From contig CAIKMQ010000007.1 of assembly GCA_903828565.1 (NCBI GenBank), forward strand, positions 1-38,735: 38,735 nucleotides of DNA, written 5' to 3'. Below the pieces are notes generated by a model, which ran no database searches, was not told the DNA's origin, and was given only the letters and a program-made list of their open reading frames with translations. Source of the DNA: an uncultured Leptolinea sp. Lineage in GTDB: Bacteria > Chloroflexota > Anaerolineae > Anaerolineales > Anaerolineaceae. Positions 1 through 7,614 of this stretch are shown piece by piece. The position numbers were made by a program, and so were the translations under genes. The stretch's first letter is position 1, and every line of letters begins with the position of its first letter.

Positions 1-96
1 AGAGGGGAGTTAGTAGAATAGTAGTTCCGCGTGGTGTAAAGTAGGAATCTATTCACTTAATCGTTCTACACTGACCATCTTTCGTATTTTTAATAC

Positions 97-128
97 AAAA
101 AAAGGCAGCCGGGAGAATCCCGGCTGCC
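97..128 (-). terminator. Rho-independent terminator of the TerC gene
   Basis: A perfect 11-bp stem (104-114 with 118-128) and a 3-nt loop lie 21 bp past the stop of the minus-strand TerC gene. Seven A residues at 97-103 on the plus strand become the U tract on the minus-strand transcript. This is seen directly. Confidence 0.9.
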
Positions 129-148
129 TGAGTGTACCTGATGGTAAC

Positions 149-1027
149 CTAATCTACAACGGAAGGCTGGATCTTACGCGTTGCAAGGCGGATCAATCTG
201 AATGGGGCTTTGATCAACCAGACTATGGGTTGGAATAACCAATCCATTACCGCGTCAAAATGCGCCATCCCTTCACCCACCCACAACAAGGCAGGAGACA
301 ATTTCTGCAAGAGGGACGAATGGGCATACAGGATGGATAGGAGAATAATACCCATCGATATTCCAAAACGGGTAAAGCCATTCATCTCAAAATGATAGAT
401 CTCTGCTGCGATCAATTCCAGGCCGATCACAAAAACCAGGATGTACGCCGCATTCTTCAGGATTGGTTCTTTCTCCACCGCATAACTGAATAAACCAGCC
501 GCAAAACGCATCATCAAAATACCAATGGCAACCCCGACTAATACCACCCAGAGCTTATCCGAAAGGGTGACTGCTACAACCACATTGTCGAGGCTGAATA
601 TCAGGTCAGTCAACTCGATTGTGACAACGATGCTCCAAAAATTCGTCTTTTCCAGGTGGTGGACATGAGCCTGTTCTTCTGTCTCGCCCATCTCCGGTTT
701 GCCCAGATTGTTACACGCCAGTTTGATCAGGTAGATGGCACCGATGATCTTCAGCCAGGGATTGCTGATGACAAAGTTGGCAACAACGAGCATCAGACCG
801 CGGCCAAGATAGGCGCCCAACAAACCAACTCGCAGCGCGGCGGTCCGCTGAGGCCCGATGAATCCGTGGATCTTTTCGCCAAAACGGCGCAACCCTGTCG
901 GCCAGACGATTGCCCGGTCATCCGGCAAATGGGATACCATAGCACCCAGCACAGCGGCATTGTCTATGGATAGGATGCCTTCCATGAATATCAGTTGAAG
1001 AATGATCAGGGGAATAGTCGGATCCAT
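149..1027 (-). CDS. TerC-family integral membrane protein
   Basis: This 292-residue multi-spanning membrane protein belongs to the TerC family, whose members are implicated in metal-ion export, particularly manganese, and in metal loading of secreted proteins. Two copies of the family's acidic signature are visible: EGILSIDN near residues 16-23 and ELTDLIFSLDN near 138-148, each in a hydrophobic helix. A His-rich cytosolic loop (HVHHLEK) follows the third helix. Start: GAGG lies a few bases upstream of the ATG, and a TATAAT box on the minus strand (1084-1079) would give a leader of about 45 nt. The leader is too short for the yybP-ykoY manganese riboswitch often found before this family. It is a single-gene unit with its own terminator. 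The substrate cannot be assigned from sequence. Confidence 0.88.
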   Translation of the reverse strand: MDPTIPLIILQLIFMEGILSIDNAAVLGAMVSHLPDDRAIVWPTGLRRFGEKIHGFIGPQRTAALRVGLLGAYLGRGLMLVVANFVISNPWLKIIGAIYLIKLACNNLGKPEMGETEEQAHVHHLEKTNFWSIVVTIELTDLIFSLDNVVVAVTLSDKLWVVLVGVAIGILMMRFAAGLFSYAVEKEPILKNAAYILVFVIGLELIAAEIYHFEMNGFTRFGISMGIILLSILYAHSSLLQKLSPALLWVGEGMAHFDAVMDWLFQPIVWLIKAPFRLIRLATRKIQPSVVD

Positions 1028-1180
1028 GTTACCTCGTTATTCGTAGGTTTGGCCTTGCACACCCGTTGGGCTTTCATAATTATAGGCAGCCCCTCTATCC
1101 CGGTAAGATAGCTTTCGCCACAATTCCCTTGATACCTGTCACCCTTCTTTTATTACTTTTATCATCAATGGAATATTGAA

Positions 1181-1186
1181 TATAAT
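1181..1186 (+). promoter_or_regulatory. Candidate -10 box of the sigma/anti-sigma operon
   Basis: A TATAAT lies 20 bp before the ATG of the ECF sigma gene, and GAGG (1198-1201) serves as a short-spaced ribosome binding site. No good -35 is seen 16-18 bp upstream. Confidence 0.4.
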
Positions 1187-1205
1187 TGCATTATGATGAG
1201 GATCT

Positions 1206-1808
1206 ATGGATGAGATCGCACTGATTGCCGCTGCCCGTCAGGGTGACCCGGATGCCTTTAACCGGTTGGTGCTGGCGTACCAGGATATGGCTTACAACCT
1301 GGCATATCGAATGCTAGGAGAAGAAAGCCGCGCCGAGGAATGCACGCAGGATGCCTTCTTTGCGGCTTACCGCAACTTGAATTCCTTTCGCGGCGGCTCT
1401 TTTAAGTCCTGGGTGCTGCGGATGGTCAATAACGCCTGTATCGATGAACTACGCCGCCGGAAGCGCCGTCCGCTGATCCCATTGGAACCACTCCATGATG
1501 ATGAAGAAGTAGAATCTCCGGCCTGGCTGGCAGACACTGGGCCAACGCCGGAAGAAACTGCTGCCACACACGAGCTGGATCAGGCGATCACACACTGCCT
1601 GCAAACTCTAACACCCGATGCCCGCTCTGTGATTGTTCTGGCAGATGTCGAAGAACTCGGATATGAAGAAGTCGCTGCTGCGCTGCATACCCCGTTGGGT
1701 ACCGTGAAAAGCCGCCTGGCCAGAGCCAGGCTAAAAATGCAGGACTGCCTGCAAGGGTTCATGGAACTTCTCCCTACCATTGAGCGTCTTGAAGGGGAGG
1801 GTAAATAA
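1206..1808 (+). CDS. ECF-type RNA polymerase sigma factor
   Basis: The 200-residue protein is a sigma-70 family, extracytoplasmic-function sigma factor that directs RNA polymerase to a stress or envelope regulon. Region 2 spans about residues 10-85: FNRLVLAYQD, LAYRMLGEESRAEECTQDAF (the -10 recognition helix) and SFKSWVLRMVNNACIDELRR. Region 4 spans about 125-185, with a helix-turn-helix ending in GYEEVAAALHTPLGTVKSRL. An acidic linker (HDDEEVESP) joins them, as in SigW/RpoE-like proteins. The stop overlaps the start of the next gene by one base (TAATG), so sigma factor and membrane partner are translationally coupled. That is the usual arrangement of an ECF factor and its anti-sigma. The inducing signal is unknown. 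Confidence 0.93.
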   Translation: MDEIALIAAARQGDPDAFNRLVLAYQDMAYNLAYRMLGEESRAEECTQDAFFAAYRNLNSFRGGSFKSWVLRMVNNACIDELRRRKRRPLIPLEPLHDDEEVESPAWLADTGPTPEETAATHELDQAITHCLQTLTPDARSVIVLADVEELGYEEVAAALHTPLGTVKSRLARARLKMQDCLQGFMELLPTIERLEGEGK

Positions 1809-2569
1809 TGCGCAGCCAGGTGAACCTTGATCGTTTGATACTGTTCTCAGAATACCTGGACGGCCGCTTGCACGCGAAAGACCAGGCTGGTGTGGACGCT
1901 TTGCTGGCATCGGATACCGGAGCAAATACCGAGATGGCCGCAATACGCTCCGCCCGCCAGCTGCTGCGGTTGGCTCCCCATCGGCCAGCCCCGCGGAATT
2001 TTACGCTGCAACCAGCCATCGCCAGAACGATCCGCAGGGATCGCCGGGCAATCCCACTGCTCGGAACGTCCGGGCTTCTTTCAACCAGTCTTGCCCTGGC
2101 ATTATTCCTGTTCGCCTATTTTCCACAAGCCATCCAACCGGAGCCGGTAGCTGTCTCCAGCTTTGCCGTAGAGATGGCTCCGGCAGCCCCGGCCCCTGCT
2201 GCGTATACAGTTAATGGTGAACCGATCATCATTACCTGGGGTGTCCCAGCTGCCGGGGGAAGAGGAGGCGGAGGAGGGGCTGTGGAGCCGGCAGTTGCTG
2301 CCGAAACCTACAGCCTGAAAAGCCCTGCTGCAGGAGCCCCAATCGAGCAGGCTGCACCGCAGGCAGACACACTGGCAGTCAGTGATTATCCACCCATCAC
2401 CGGCTCCGGCCCAATCCTGGGTGTCTTTGAATCAAACACGGCAGAGAATAAAACCGCCCGCGGGGCCACTGCAGTAAATTACCGCGGCATCGGCATCAAC
2501 ATTCTGCTGCTGTTCGGTTTGGCGTTATCTACAGCGGCATATCTGCTCAGACGGAGACGATACCAGTGA
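1808..2569 (+). CDS. Membrane anti-sigma factor-like protein (no zinc motif)
   Basis: By position this 253-residue protein is the anti-sigma partner of the upstream ECF factor. Its N-terminal ~75 residues (LILFSEYLDGRL, LLASDTGANTEM) resemble the helical anti-sigma domain. A transmembrane helix follows at about 90-110, then a low-complexity Ala/Pro/Gly-rich extracytoplasmic stretch with a poly-Gly run. A second hydrophobic helix lies near the C terminus and is followed by RRRR. It contains no cysteine, so the HxxxCxxC zinc site of ZAS anti-sigma factors is absent. It starts on the TAATG overlap and ends in a GTGA overlap with the Nudix gene. The assignment rests mainly on context; an unrelated membrane protein co-transcribed with the sigma factor is possible. 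Confidence 0.65.
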   Translation: MRSQVNLDRLILFSEYLDGRLHAKDQAGVDALLASDTGANTEMAAIRSARQLLRLAPHRPAPRNFTLQPAIARTIRRDRRAIPLLGTSGLLSTSLALALFLFAYFPQAIQPEPVAVSSFAVEMAPAAPAPAAYTVNGEPIIITWGVPAAGGRGGGGGAVEPAVAAETYSLKSPAAGAPIEQAAPQADTLAVSDYPPITGSGPILGVFESNTAENKTARGATAVNYRGIGINILLLFGLALSTAAYLLRRRRYQ

Positions 2570-3057
2570 TAGAACCTGCCTACTGCCTGCTATGCGGCAT
2601 CCATCTCAACATTACCATTTACGAAGATGGCCACCCGCACCCGGTTTGCCCGGGTTGTGGCTGGGTGTACTTTCCGGATCCCAAGGTGGCGGCAGCAGTC
2701 CACCTGATACGGGATGACAGAGTGCTTCTGGTTCGGCGGATCTTTGACCCGCACCGGGGAGAATGGACACTGCCGGCTGGTTATGTGAATGCGGGAGAAG
2801 ACCCGGCAGAGGCAGCTGCGCGGGAATGCCTGGAAGAGACCGGGGTATCCGCCAGGATCACCGGTTTACGCCTCGTGATCACAGGCCGCGAACATCCCCG
2901 CGGCGCGGATATTGTACTGGTATACAATGCCGAATATATATCCGGTGACGTGTGCGCGGATGATGATGCCGATGAGGCTGGCTTCTTTCCCCTCAATGCG
3001 CTCCCTCCACTCGCGTTTCGCGCCACCCGTTCAGCACTCGGGATCGAAGAAGCCTGA
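2566..3057 (+). CDS. Nudix hydrolase with N-terminal zinc ribbon
   Basis: The 163-residue protein hydrolyses a nucleoside diphosphate linked to another moiety. The Nudix box is complete: G72, E78, R86-E87, E90-E91, G93 (GX5EX7REUXEEXGU), which coordinates the catalytic Mg2+. An N-terminal zinc ribbon is formed by C7/C10 and C28/C31, as in NudC-like and many ADP-ribose or NADH pyrophosphatase-like proteins. The start codon is GTG, overlapping the TGA of the preceding gene by four bases. It is the third gene of the sigma/anti-sigma operon. Whether it serves that regulon or is only co-transcribed is open, and the exact substrate cannot be deduced. Confidence 0.9.
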   Translation: MIEPAYCLLCGIHLNITIYEDGHPHPVCPGCGWVYFPDPKVAAAVHLIRDDRVLLVRRIFDPHRGEWTLPAGYVNAGEDPAEAAARECLEETGVSARITGLRLVITGREHPRGADIVLVYNAEYISGDVCADDDADEAGFFPLNALPPLAFRATRSALGIEEA

Positions 3058-3083
3058 TGGATTAGTATTAATATTTAATATAA

Positions 3084-3107
3084 CAGCCTGACCTTCCGGT
3101 CAGGCTG
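3084..3107. terminator. Hairpin terminator between convergent genes
   Basis: A perfect 10-bp stem (3084-3093 with 3098-3107) with a TTCC loop lies between the Nudix gene (plus) and metK (minus). A T-rich stretch follows on the plus side (ctttcgtgttt) and an A/T-rich stretch on the other side. It probably serves both genes. Confidence 0.75.
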
Positions 3108-3128
3108 CTTTCGTGTTTCTCAATGGAA

Positions 3129-4340
3129 TTACAGACCGGCAGCGGCTTTTAGTTCAGCAGCCTTGTTCGTCTTTTCCCAGGTGAAATCTGCTTCTTCGCG
3201 GCCAAAATGACCGTAGGCAGCAGTCTGCTGGTAGATCGGACGGCGCAAGTTCAGGTCACGCAAAATTGCTCCCGGGCGCAGATCGAAGATCTGCGCAACC
3301 AGATCTGCTATCTTGCCATCATCGATCTTGCCTGTTCCAAAAGTTTCCACATTGATGGAAAGGGGATGGGCGACACCGATGGCATACGCCACCTGGATCT
3401 CACAGCGATCCGCCAGTCCGGCAGCCACAATATTTTTGGCAACCCAGCGGGCTGCATACGCGCCGGAGCGATCCACTTTTGTGGGGTCTTTACCGGAAAA
3501 AGCGCCGCCACCGTGACGGCCCATGCCACCGTAGGTATCCACAATGATCTTGCGGCCGGTGACGCCTGCGTCACCCATTGGTCCGCCGATCACAAACCGG
3601 CCGGTGGGATTGACGAACACCTTCAAGCCATCATCCACCAGATCTTCGGGGAGAACTTTATTGATGATGTACTCGCGAACGGATTCGCTTATCTCAGCGT
3701 GAGAAATCTCGGGGCTGTGCTGGGTGGAGATCAGTACTGTATCAATGCGTTTTGGTCTTCCATACTCATACTGCACGGTTACCTGGCTCTTGCCATCCGG
3801 CCGCAGCCAGGGCAGTTCCCCACTCTTACGGGCGATGGAAAGCTGACGGGTAAGCTTGTGGGCATAATGGATCGGGGCGGGCATGAGTTCTGGGGTTTCA
3901 TTGCACGCAAAACCGAACATCATCCCCTGATCGCCGGCGCCAATCTTTTCGATCTCGGCTTCGCTCATTTCGCCAGCTTTAGATTCGAGAGCATTATCCA
4001 CACCCAGGGCAATATCATGGCTCTGTTCTGCAATCGCCACCTGGACGGCACAGGTATTGCCATCAAAACCTTTATCGGTATGATCGTATCCGATACCGCG
4101 GACAACATCTCGCACCAGCTGATCGAAATTGATATCCGCATGGGTAGTGATCTCTCCCAGGACCATGACGAAGCCGGTTTTGGTGGCAGTTTCGCATGCC
4201 ACACGGCTGAAGTTGTCCTCGCGCAGGCAGGCATCCAGTACGGCATCGCTTACCTGGTCGCACAGTTTATCCGGATGCCCTTCAGTGACCGATTCTGATG
4301 TGAACAGGTACTTCGGGGAGGACATAAATGTGGTTGTCAT
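3129..4340 (-). CDS. metK: S-adenosylmethionine synthetase
   Basis: MetK makes S-adenosylmethionine from methionine and ATP in the cytosol. The 403-residue length is typical. Signature segments are visible: [19 protein letters not shown] near residues 19-37 (His and Asp of the active site), [12 protein letters not shown] near 134-145 (methionine/ATP loop), and [20 protein letters not shown] near 278-297 (P-loop-like and K+ site). GGAG sits 9 nt before the ATG. The long leader (about 200 nt) carries a SAM-I riboswitch with a transcription terminator, so the product shuts off its own gene. The gene stands alone on the minus strand. Confidence 0.98.
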   Translation of the reverse strand: MTTTFMSSPKYLFTSESVTEGHPDKLCDQVSDAVLDACLREDNFSRVACETATKTGFVMVLGEITTHADINFDQLVRDVVRGIGYDHTDKGFDGNTCAVQVAIAEQSHDIALGVDNALESKAGEMSEAEIEKIGAGDQGMMFGFACNETPELMPAPIHYAHKLTRQLSIARKSGELPWLRPDGKSQVTVQYEYGRPKRIDTVLISTQHSPEISHAEISESVREYIINKVLPEDLVDDGLKVFVNPTGRFVIGGPMGDAGVTGRKIIVDTYGGMGRHGGGAFSGKDPTKVDRSGAYAARWVAKNIVAAGLADRCEIQVAYAIGVAHPLSINVETFGTGKIDDGKIADLVAQIFDLRPGAILRDLNLRRPIYQQTAAYGHFGREEADFTWEKTNKAAELKAAAGL

Positions 4341-4353
4341 CTTGTTTCTCCTT

Positions 4354-4395
4354 AAAAAAGTAGTTTGCCCATGTTGAAACTCGCGAGGGCAAACT
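4354..4395 (-). terminator. Riboswitch-controlled terminator of metK (OFF structure)
   Basis: On the minus strand a 9-bp stem (4395-4387 with 4370-4362) is followed by a U run (4359-4354), just before the metK ribosome binding site. A competing anti-terminator pairs 4412-4406 with 4391-4385. The anti-terminator uses bases needed both for the terminator and for the 3' side of riboswitch helix P1, so the two states exclude each other. Confidence 0.88.
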
Positions 4396-4409
4396 GATTC
4401 TCGGCTGCC

Positions 4410-4519
4410 CTCTCATCTTCCAGATATTTGTCTGCCGGAATTGGCACCGGTGAAACGGTTTCCCGTCTCCGGTTGTCGAGGCATCGCAGGGCCGGTCCCT
4501 CCGCCTCTCTGGATAAGAG
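4410..4519 (-). ncRNA. SAM-I (S-box) riboswitch
   Basis: Read on the minus strand, the leader of metK matches the S-box core: P1 formed by CTCTTATC (4519-4512) and GATGAGAG (4417-4410), then AGAGAGGCGGAGGGA, GGCCC, GACAACC, and the conserved GGTGCCAATTCC segment before the final helix. These are the hallmark bases of the kink-turn and SAM pocket. It binds S-adenosylmethionine; bound SAM stabilises P1 and releases the terminator strand. This is a direct match to a well-known class. Confidence 0.95.
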
Positions 4520-4548
4520 TGCCGCTATGGGCTATGTAATTGCTTGCG

Positions 4549-4557
4549 ATTATACCA
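4549..4557 (-). promoter_or_regulatory. Extended -10 promoter of metK
   Basis: TGG-TATAAT reads on the minus strand, with the hexamer at 4554-4549. Transcription would start near 4542, about 20 nt before riboswitch helix P1. No strong -35 is seen, as expected for an extended -10 promoter. Confidence 0.6.
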
Positions 4558-4591
4558 TACCAGCGCAAGGTTATTCCCCTGCTTATACAGC

Positions 4592-5296
4592 CTAAAGTTC
4601 CGTTTGAAGGCGCTTAGAGCGGAAGGGCTTCACGGAACGCAACGTGCCTGCCAGTAAGAGGATAGCACCGGCCATTTCGAAAAAGTACAACCCTTCGGGA
4701 TACCCCAACCTGTTCAGGGTGCCCCCCATCGCCGGGAAAAAAGCTCCAAGCGCGATCAGGGCTGTTCCAACCGCACGGTGAGGTAGCGATCTTTTTCTCC
4801 ATAATCCAACGGCCGAGTAGATCGCTCCGCCTATCAGAGCCAGTGTCCCATAAATATTGAAGAATGGAGTCAACGTTCGAACTCCAGGTGAGGTGATGAC
4901 TGCTCCGCTGAGCAATCCTGTTTCTGCAGATAAAAGATTCGGATCTAGCTGAGCGGTGAAAATACGCCACGCAGCAAATATGGAAGCAAGGAGCAAAACT
5001 ATGGAAAGGATGGCCGCAATCTTCCTTCGCACTAATAGGAGTATTGTTCCCTGGCCCAGCCAGGCAGCGACCAGTATTGCTCCACAGAGATACCAAATAC
5101 GAAAGATCCATTCACGCCAGCCAAGGAGAATATAGAGGGCTTCTGCCAGGCTTCCCGCGGCATAAAGAAACATTCCAATCGCCCAAAACAAGTGTTGGGT
5201 GCCGTGTTTTTGTAAATACTTCAAAAACATGAATGCTGCAGTAATGATAGCGAGAACAAATGATGCAGAGGGTACCAACCACAAGAAACTGATCAT
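4592..5296 (-). CDS. Unknown multi-spanning membrane protein
   Basis: I do not recognise a specific family. The 234 residues hold about seven hydrophobic helices with short loops: an N-terminal helix (LWLVPSASFVLAIITAAFMF), then pairs near 35-60, 65-85, 90-115, 130-160, 170-195 and 200-225. This resembles sensor-type 7TM domains, but no attached kinase, cyclase or effector domain is present. A good ribosome binding site (GGAG) lies 7 nt before the ATG. It ends just upstream of the metK promoter with no obvious terminator, so read-through into the riboswitch leader is possible. The function is unknown. Confidence 0.75.
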   Translation of the reverse strand: MISFLWLVPSASFVLAIITAAFMFLKYLQKHGTQHLFWAIGMFLYAAGSLAEALYILLGWREWIFRIWYLCGAILVAAWLGQGTILLLVRRKIAAILSIVLLLASIFAAWRIFTAQLDPNLLSAETGLLSGAVITSPGVRTLTPFFNIYGTLALIGGAIYSAVGLWRKRSLPHRAVGTALIALGAFFPAMGGTLNRLGYPEGLYFFEMAGAILLLAGTLRSVKPFRSKRLQTEL

Positions 5297-5487
5297 ATCA
5301 TCACTCCTTTATTGGAATCTGATAAGGGAATCGCCTAGCTGATTATATCGAATAATACATACTGAAATTAAGACTCTCATCCGGCATTAATTATCCTGGG
5401 CAGGGCGGTATAGCGATATTGGTTCTCACTAAACTATAGACAGGAGGGTTACAATTAACCATCGATCATTACCATTTATGGAGAAAA

Positions 5488-6597
5488 ATGCCATCTCTCA
5501 CGCATGAAATATTGACCCTGCTGAAAAGCAGCCAGAGCGTTGTGCTTGCCACGATCGTCAGCCGCAATGGGTCTGCCCCACGGGCTTCCGGGGCACAGAT
5601 GATCATTCTGCCGGATGCCAGCATCCGCGGCACAATCGGCGGCGGACTGCTTGAAGCACGGGTAATCGAGCAGGCTTCACAGGTTTACAGCAATCAGGCT
5701 GCCCGCGTATCCATTTTCCATTTTACCGGGCGCGACGCAGCTGCCAGCGATATGATCTGCGGCGGTTCGCAGGAAGTCCTGCTGGAATATCTGGATGCTC
5801 AGGACGAGGGTTTGGTAAAAACATGGCAGGCAGCCAGCGATGAACTTCTGGCGCGGAAACGGGGCTGGTGGTTAATAGCGCTGCCCGAGGCCGATGCAAA
5901 TCAGCGCGACCTTCCACGCTGGTTCATCTCCGGGGCAGGGAAGGTTACCAGCCGTCCTGCCAATTGCGGATACCTCGTGCAGGCATCAATGTCATCCACT
6001 ACCAACCCGGCGCTGCTGATAGAAGTGGATAAATCTCTGGAACACGTGGATCTTCACAGCCACCCTTACACGATTCGCATTGGAAAACGCCAATTCTTTT
6101 TGGAACCGCAACCGCAGCCTGGCACTGTCTACATCTTCGGTGCCGGACACGTATCGCAACAGTTGGCCAAAGTTACCAGCCTCGTGGATTTCCGCACGGT
6201 AGTTCTGGATGACCGGACTGAATGGGTAAACTGCGAGCGTTTCCCCGATGCGGATGAGATCATCCTGTTGCCGGATAATGAGAGCGCTTTTCAATCTATA
6301 CAGGTGGATACCGGCGCATATATCGTAATCGTGACCCGCGGCCATCTACATGACCATACCATCCTGCGTCAGGCACTGCGATCACAGGCTGCCTATATCG
6401 GCATGATCGGCAGTAAACGCAAACGGGATGAGATCTATAAAGCATTGATGGATGAGGGATTCAGCCGGGCTGATCTGGCGCGGGTGCATTCGCCGATTGG
6501 GCTGCCGATCGAGGCCGAGACACCTGAAGAGATCGCTGTCAGCATTGCCGCTGAACTGATCCAATTCCGCGCCCATCCGCCTGATACCGGTGTTTGA
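5488..6597 (+). CDS. XdhC/CoxI-family protein
   Basis: This 369-residue protein belongs to the XdhC/CoxI family, which handles molybdenum cofactor sulfuration or insertion for xanthine-dehydrogenase-type hydroxylases. The N-terminal domain (about 1-110) carries the family signature RNGSAPRASGAQMIILPD, GTIGGGLLEARV and the Cys-containing DMICGGSQEVLLEYL. The C-terminal Rossmann domain (about 205-360) begins VYIFGAGHVSQQLAKV and contains GMIGSKRKRDEI. GGAG lies 4 nt before the ATG. It is monocistronic and converges on the next gene. No molybdenum hydroxylase is encoded in the window, so its client enzyme must lie elsewhere. Confidence 0.9.
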   Translation: MPSLTHEILTLLKSSQSVVLATIVSRNGSAPRASGAQMIILPDASIRGTIGGGLLEARVIEQASQVYSNQAARVSIFHFTGRDAAASDMICGGSQEVLLEYLDAQDEGLVKTWQAASDELLARKRGWWLIALPEADANQRDLPRWFISGAGKVTSRPANCGYLVQASMSSTTNPALLIEVDKSLEHVDLHSHPYTIRIGKRQFFLEPQPQPGTVYIFGAGHVSQQLAKVTSLVDFRTVVLDDRTEWVNCERFPDADEIILLPDNESAFQSIQVDTGAYIVIVTRGHLHDHTILRQALRSQAAYIGMIGSKRKRDEIYKALMDEGFSRADLARVHSPIGLPIEAETPEEIAVSIAAELIQFRAHPPDTGV

Positions 6598-6605
6598 GTT
6601 TAAGC

Positions 6606-7040
6606 TTAAGCAGGGTCTGACATCCGGTAGGCTCTTCGGTGTTCTGCCGCTTTCTTCCAGCCCTCCTCAGGGACCAGTGCTTTCAATACCGCAAATAATG
6701 CCAGAACCGGGCCTCCGGTGATCCCTGCCGGGATCTTGAAATATTCCCCCCCATAAATACCAGTTACCCAGTCGCGGGAATTACCCGTATCATCTTCACG
6801 GAATACACAATCACAATGGCTGAGGTGGTAAGCAGCAGAAATGCGGCTCGCCACCTCTTCTGCCGGGATCTCGAACTGCAGGCACAACTCGTGGCAACCG
6901 CTCACCGGGTAATCGGGCCAGTAACACAACTCAACGCCGCTGGTATTCAGCCGGATCTCATACTCCATGTGGCCTGGCGGAGGTACGCTGGCATCACAAT
7001 GGAAATAGGTAAGCGAATCTCCCACCTGCAAGGTTTCCAT
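6606..7040 (-). CDS. Conserved-looking protein of unknown function
   Basis: No family is recognised in these 144 residues. It is soluble, with no signal peptide or membrane helix, and has seven cysteines including CDCVF, plus several aromatic residues. A segment near the C terminus (GGEYFKIPAGITGGPVLALF) looks structured. It lies 13 bp downstream of the DUF3592-type gene on the same strand, suggesting one transcript; GGAG is only 2 nt from the ATG. It converges with the XdhC-family gene with an 8-bp gap. Confidence 0.65.
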   Translation of the reverse strand: METLQVGDSLTYFHCDASVPPPGHMEYEIRLNTSGVELCYWPDYPVSGCHELCLQFEIPAEEVASRISAAYHLSHCDCVFREDDTGNSRDWVTGIYGGEYFKIPAGITGGPVLALFAVLKALVPEEGWKKAAEHRRAYRMSDPA

Positions 7041-7053
7041 CTCTCCACTTTTG

Positions 7054-7563
7054 TTAGAAAAAGTTCAATGCCATGAAACCAATCGTCCCGATCACGCCCG
7101 AGCAGGCAGATACTACCAGGAAGACAACGCCAATGATCAGCATGGTTTTTGAGGATGCTGCGCGCCTTTCCAAAACTACTTCTTCAGGTTTTTCAGGGTT
7201 GTAATACACAGTTACCTGAGTGCCAACCGGATAGTTCGCAATGGTCTGCTGCGCGCTCTTATAATGACCGGTTGAACCACCCCCGAAGGCGATCTGATCC
7301 CCGGTGAAAGTACTGCCAACCACCTGATAATTGTATTTTACGACGGGTTTGAAATGGGTCTCGCGATGGCCGTCTTCATCCCGTGAATACGATTCTTCGA
7401 TTGTACTTTCGGTGATCGTCCCCACTGTAGATGGCCAGGATGTGCTGGCTTCGGCCTTCTTTCGGTCTCTTATAGCTTTGATGATTAATACGACCCCTAC
7501 GATAAAGAAAATCCCAACAAAACATACGCCGATCAATAGCCCGACCCACAAGGAAGTGTCCAT
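7054..7563 (-). CDS. DUF3592-type membrane protein
   Basis: The 169-residue protein has an N-terminal transmembrane helix (about 5-28) and a C-terminal hairpin of hydrophobic segments (about 142-168). Between them is a beta-rich extracytoplasmic region with the DUF3592 pattern: WPSTVGTITES, VVKYNYQVVGSTFTGDQIAFG and YPVGTQVTVYYNPEKPEEVVL. This domain occurs in many bacterial membrane proteins and has no known biochemical role. GGAGG lies 6 nt before the ATG. It heads a likely two-gene transcript with the unknown protein downstream. Confidence 0.85.
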   Translation of the reverse strand: MDTSLWVGLLIGVCFVGIFFIVGVVLIIKAIRDRKKAEASTSWPSTVGTITESTIEESYSRDEDGHRETHFKPVVKYNYQVVGSTFTGDQIAFGGGSTGHYKSAQQTIANYPVGTQVTVYYNPEKPEEVVLERRAASSKTMLIIGVVFLVVSACSGVIGTIGFMALNFF

Positions 7564-7614
7564 GGAATCCTCCTTTTGAAATATATTACAACAAAATTAT
7601 GGATTCACCAAATA

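Noticed and set aside
1028-1205. yybP-ykoY manganese riboswitch before the TerC gene
   Set aside because: The predicted leader is only about 45 nt and does not show the conserved loops.
3207-4298. Long plus-strand open frame of 363 codons opposite metK
   Set aside because: It lies antisense to a clear metK gene, has no ribosome binding site and its translation shows no family pattern.
6600-6609. 10-bp palindrome TTAAGCTTAA between convergent genes
   Set aside because: It is short, AT-rich and falls in the 8-bp gap between two stop codons; it is likely chance.
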